Source: Bacillota bacterium (GTDB lineage: Bacteria > Bacillota > Clostridia > Lachnospirales > Lachnospiraceae). Taken from it: a stretch of DNA of 8,369 nt. The notes under the pieces are model-generated. The model saw only the letters and a list, made by a program, of their open reading frames with translations, made no database searches and had not been told where the DNA came from. Numbering within the stretch: the stretch's first letter is position 1; every line of letters begins with the position of its first letter. Location of the stretch: assembly GCA_023428655.1 (NCBI GenBank), contig JAEYXC010000367.1:1-8369 (forward strand), in the 5' to 3' direction. Positions 6,195 to 8,369 of this stretch are shown in pieces. The position numbers were made by a program, and so were the translations under genes.

Positions 6195-6473
6195 TTATAA
6201 CCAGACCTCCTGGGAGAATCTATGTAAGCGGGTTGCATAAGGCATACCCGCAATTGGTTTGTAGATTTCGATATTGGCAAATAGTGAAGCCTGATCGGGT
6301 GCATTTCTAGCTTGAGCGACACATAAATACCGATATTTTGTTCCGATTTCTTCCCGTTTGGCAACAGCAATCGGTATATAGTCGAAGAGGTCATAGTGCC
6401 GCTTCATAGTATTATAGAAAAGCAAAGCATCATAAGGGGATACGGTGGGTTCATAGACCCATTTTTTCGGCAT
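6195..6473 (-). CDS. Small uncharacterised protein, 92 aa
   Basis: I do not recognise a characterised family. The frame begins with an ATG preceded by a perfect AGGAGGT (6481-6487) at seven bases, and a fair promoter lies upstream, so it is a real gene. The 92-aa product is soluble-looking, with no signal peptide or membrane segment. It is rich in aromatic residues: FYNTMKRHYDLFDYIPIAVA, then REEIGTKYRYLCVAQ, and IEIYKPIAGMPYATRLHRF near the end. This mixed alpha/beta pattern and a single cysteine suggest a compact domain rather than a toxin or leader. The style resembles short hypothetical proteins common in Clostridia. It is convergent with the degV operon, and its last codons abut the terminator's T run. 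Function unknown. Confidence 0.72.
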   Translation of the reverse strand: MPKKWVYEPTVSPYDALLFYNTMKRHYDLFDYIPIAVAKREEIGTKYRYLCVAQARNAPDQASLFANIEIYKPIAGMPYATRLHRFSQEVWL

Positions 6474-6502
6474 GCTAAGTACCTCCTGAAGAGCGTTACT
6501 AT

Positions 6503-6531
6503 ATCATATGCAGGGGTACTGAAAAAGTTAA
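6503..6531 (-). promoter_or_regulatory. Promoter candidate for the 92-aa gene
   Basis: Minus-strand -35 TTAACT (6526-6531), 17-bp spacer, -10 TATGAT (6503-6508). The -35 matches consensus at four of six bases. It places the start about 25 nt before the ribosome site and downstream of the bidirectional terminator, so the small gene should be independent of the araC-type gene. Confidence 0.5.
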
Positions 6532-6651
6532 ATATGATTTTATGAAAATGTTTTGACGTGAGTCTGTTAAATTGTATTGCTCCTCCAACCATTCACAGAG
6601 CATCCGCTTCGCTGACTTTGATTATTTTGAATACAGGAATATTGATTAACA

Positions 6652-6684
6652 ACACAAAAGCCTGCTGGTAGCAGGCTTTTGTGT
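6652..6684. terminator. Bidirectional terminator after araC-type gene
   Basis: ACACAAAAGCCTGC and its exact complement form a 14-bp perfect stem with a five-base loop TGGTA. The GC core GCCTGC/GCAGGC is followed by TTTTGTGT on either strand, so it can end transcription in both directions. It lies about 80 bp after the stop of the minus-strand regulator and probably terminates that transcript. The rest of 6532-6763 holds no gene that I can support. Confidence 0.88.
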
Positions 6685-6763
6685 CTAAAAAAGGAAAGAT
6701 AAATTCTACTTCGTAAAGGGAATGGCTAGGTAGGATGTGAGAATGGGAATGCAACGTATTGGG

Positions 6764-7639
6764 TTAATCATGAGCATGATTTCTCCGGCGGTATAGATTT
6801 TTAAATTCTGTCGGAGTGCACTCCTTAAAGCTTTTAAATACACGATTAAAGGTTGCGATACTGGAAAAACCGGAGCGCATTGCCACCTCGGTTATGGAAA
6901 GATTGGGGTCCAGTAACTGCTTTTCCGCCTCCTTGACTCTTCTCTGATTGAGATAATCATAGAAGGACATATCGGTAAACTTTTTAAAAAGTCTGGAAAA
7001 GTGAAATTTACTAAAGCCTGCAACATCAGCAATCGTATCCAAGGTGATATTCTCGGAATAATTGTCATTAATATATTCAAAGATTACATTAAATTTCTCG
7101 ATATATTCTCGTTGCTTATTTAACTTTACATCGGGGAATAGATTCTCGGTACTCATATATTTACGGGACATAACAACAAACATCTGGATAATAAGAGCGT
7201 AGATGGCGGCCTCCCGCATGGTATTCCTGTTTCGGTATTCGTAGGTGATCTCATCGAATAATCGGACCAGCTGCAAATGAATATCCGGAGCAGTGATTGG
7301 AGTGATTTGTCTTGGCTGATTCAGAACAGTCAGAATATTGGATAAGCCCTTTAGGTTACTGATCAGAGAAAAATCAAACAGCAGAATACGGCGTACTCCC
7401 TCGGTAGGAGCGACCAGCTCGTGGAGCTCACCGGGTGGGATAATTAGTATATCACATTCCTGCAATACATAGGTTGTCTTACCGATATGAATGGTATATA
7501 TATTTTCAATCGGCATAATCATCTCGATTGCGGTATGCCAGTGAACCGAATAATTATCCACCTCGCTATTAATATGAAGAAGCATTGAGGTATTATTCTG
7601 ATAATCGACCTTCTCAAAAATTCCATCCAGAATTCTCAT
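6764..7639 (-). CDS. AraC-family regulator with N-terminal cupin domain
   Basis: A 291-aa protein of the usual AraC-cupin length. The N-terminal beta-barrel sensor (about 15-95) has HWHTAIEMIM (histidines 33 and 35) and IIPPGELHEL (histidine 73), typical of sugar-sensing cupins. A helical linker runs to about 175. The C-terminal DNA-binding domain has two helix-turn-helix units: ITLDTIADVAGFSKFHFSRLFKK (198-220) and LSITEVAMRSGFSSIATFNRVFK (247-269), ending in TPTEFKNLYRR. Such proteins generally activate sugar or glycoside genes. Its target is not evident; a direct repeat upstream at 8024-8061 is a possible site. The ATG at 7639 is the only good start, yet its ribosome site is poor (AAAGG 14 nt away), so translation may be weak or controlled. 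The GH10 gene is about 3 kb away and no link is shown. Confidence 0.92.
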   Translation of the reverse strand: MRILDGIFEKVDYQNNTSMLLHINSEVDNYSVHWHTAIEMIMPIENIYTIHIGKTTYVLQECDILIIPPGELHELVAPTEGVRRILLFDFSLISNLKGLSNILTVLNQPRQITPITAPDIHLQLVRLFDEITYEYRNRNTMREAAIYALIIQMFVVMSRKYMSTENLFPDVKLNKQREYIEKFNVIFEYINDNYSENITLDTIADVAGFSKFHFSRLFKKFTDMSFYDYLNQRRVKEAEKQLLDPNLSITEVAMRSGFSSIATFNRVFKSFKECTPTEFKNLYRRRNHAHD

Positions 7640-7763
7640 AACTAAAACACCATACCTTTCGAAAAGCTAGTAGTACTAATTTGACATGGAGGACAGGCTC
7701 TAAAGTCATTCACATACCGGTTTTCTATTACAAGTGTTGAGGCTATTACCCATACATTTCAAT

Positions 7764-7792
7764 TATATAATAATGTTGCTGTAAAATTTCAA
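7764..7792 (-). promoter_or_regulatory. Promoter candidate for araC-type gene
   Basis: Minus-strand -35 TTGAAA (7787-7792), 17-bp spacer and -10 TATATA (7764-7769); an overlapping TATAAT would need 19 bp. The region is AT-rich, so this is only a candidate. It implies a 5' UTR of roughly 120 nt. Confidence 0.4.
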
Positions 7793-7840
7793 TTTCAGAC
7801 GATAAATCTTGCTATTTTTCGCAGAGAAGTAGGATGGAAG

Positions 7841-7856
7841 TATATTGTACAATATA
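7841..7856. repeat. 16-bp perfect palindrome
   Basis: TATATTGTACAATATA is a perfect palindrome upstream of the araC-type promoter. Its TTGTACAA core gives it more specificity than a pure AT palindrome. It could be a dimeric repressor site; which protein binds is unknown. Confidence 0.5.
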
Positions 7857-8023
7857 TAGAATAAAGCATCGACGGAGCAGTGAATCGTTGGTTAAATTGA
7901 TTTAATATTATGTGTTATATTCTATTATAAAGTGATTGACTTGTAAATAGCATTTGTTGAATCATTGAATTATTTTGGGTATTACCTGAAATCCACCCTA
8001 GATTCGCAAAAGATGATATTATT

Positions 8024-8061
8024 AAAGCAAAATATGATAAGTCAAAAAGCAAATTATGATA
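8024..8061 (+). repeat. Near-perfect 16-bp direct repeat, 22-bp period
   Basis: AAAGCAAAATATGATA (8024-8039) and AAAGCAAATTATGATA (8046-8061) differ at one base and recur after 22 bp, two helical turns. Tandem half-sites on one helix face are how AraC-family activators bind. The repeat is about 385 bp from the divergent araC-type start and would suit control of a gene to the right. Confidence 0.6.
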
Positions 8062-8127
8062 TAGTATTAGGATGTAATCCTAAAATGTTATTCGTCTGTT
8101 CTAAGGATGTAAATTTTTCTAAATTAA

Positions 8128-8340
8128 TTAAATAAAACGGAACATATCCGGTCAGACTATTCGATCAGTTTTATAGGGACAAAGGGAAAGTATTCCAATG
8201 AAACCTACGAATTTTATTTAGCGTGATTTCACGGGATACATCCGGCTGCCTTGGTAAAGCAGCTGGAGGAGATGAGTACATCCTCGGAGGGGAGTTTTGT
8301 CTCTGAGGAGCACTCATACTATCATCATGTTTTACATTGA
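8128..8340 (+). pseudogene. Possible gene remnant with in-frame UGA
   Basis: A plus-strand frame is open from 8128 to TGA 8338-8340 except for one TGA at 8224-8226. It has no start codon at its left end, where it emerges from AT-rich DNA. The translation looks protein-like, for example SFIGTKGKYSNETYEFYLA before the UGA and FHGIHPAALVKQLEEM after it, and GC content rises sharply over the preceding region. I do not recognise the family. The simplest reading is a truncated, decayed 3' end of a gene. A hairpin after the UGA (8242-8266) resembles a bacterial SECIS element, so read-through as selenocysteine is a remote alternative. The opposite-strand frame over the same bases has low-complexity, non-protein-like content. 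Confidence 0.3.
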
Positions 8341-8369
8341 TAGACTTGAGCAATAATTGATTACTTCGC

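Larger units (their letters stand above)
7793..8127. other. AT-rich intergenic region with candidate operators
   Basis: No gene is seen. Visible structures are the palindrome TATATTGTACAATATA (7841-7856), the 16-bp direct repeat at 8024-8039 and 8046-8061, a small hairpin TAGGAT-gta-ATCCTA (8067-8081), and AGGATGTAA repeated at 8069-8077 and 8104-8112. The density of such elements suggests a control region for a gene to the right of the araC-type regulator, but no plus-strand promoter close to consensus stands out. Confidence 0.4.

Noticed and set aside
6140..6394. Second minus-strand frame overlapping the 92-aa gene
   Set aside because: No ribosome site, runs through the degV terminator hairpin, and lies out of frame inside a better supported gene.
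6554..6684. Small RNA from a plus-strand TTGACG to the bidirectional terminator
   Set aside because: TTGACG is followed only by a poor -10 (TATTGC at 16 bp), so a promoter is not supported.
8171..8353. 60-codon minus-strand frame at the right end
   Set aside because: Composition is low-complexity and Pro/Ser/Arg-rich, no ribosome site is seen, and the plus-strand frame over the same bases is more protein-like.
1..8369. CRISPR array, tRNA, insertion sequence or prophage attachment site
   Set aside because: No regularly spaced repeats, cloverleaf sequences, transposase fragments or flanking duplications were found on reading both strands.

Overview
The window reads as chromosomal DNA from a low-to-moderate-GC anaerobic Firmicute, most likely a Clostridia of the Lachnospiraceae type. 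This is inferred from strong AGGAGG ribosome sites, sigma-A promoters close to consensus, and the gene mix: a MutS2-family ATPase, a CcdA-TlpA fusion, a cytosolic GH10 enzyme, a MarR-DegV pair and an AraC-cupin regulator. There are no tRNA or rRNA genes, no CRISPR array and no insertion sequence. It looks like ordinary chromosome with short, independently transcribed units.

Left part, minus strand (1-3130). The first 405 codons of a MutS2-family protein run off the left edge just past the Walker A loop. Upstream of it lies the most notable non-coding element: a 17-bp-spaced promoter (1589-1617), a 12-codon leader ORF with a good ribosome site (1511-1549), a run of hairpins with alternative pairings, and two tandem intrinsic terminators (1325-1360 and 1264-1323), all before the mutS2 start. 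This is the layout of a translation-coupled transcription attenuator. Upstream again is a 444-aa CcdA membrane domain fused to an extracytoplasmic TlpA/ResA-like thioredoxin, with its own strong promoter.

Middle, plus strand (3240-6190). A GH10-family glycoside hydrolase without signal peptide stands alone after an AT-rich region with a 16-bp palindrome. A MarR-type regulator and a DegV/FakB-type fatty-acid-binding protein follow as a two-gene operon. A consensus promoter precedes them, embedded in a 12-13-bp inverted repeat that may be the regulator's own operator, and a long stem-loop terminator ends the operon.

Right part (6190-8369). A small uncharacterised conserved-looking protein and an AraC-family regulator lie on the minus strand, separated by a very stable bidirectional terminator. 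Beyond the regulator is about 490 bp of AT-rich DNA holding a 16-bp palindrome and a near-perfect 16-bp direct repeat with a 22-bp period, which resembles an AraC-type operator. It ends in what looks like a gene remnant: an open plus-strand frame with no start and one in-frame UGA. A hairpin after that UGA happens to resemble a bacterial SECIS element.

The genes do not form one pathway. The best candidate for something undescribed is the mutS2 leader, because B. subtilis MutS2 is reported to act on collided ribosomes, and translation-sensing control of such a gene would make functional sense. This is inference and needs transcript data.
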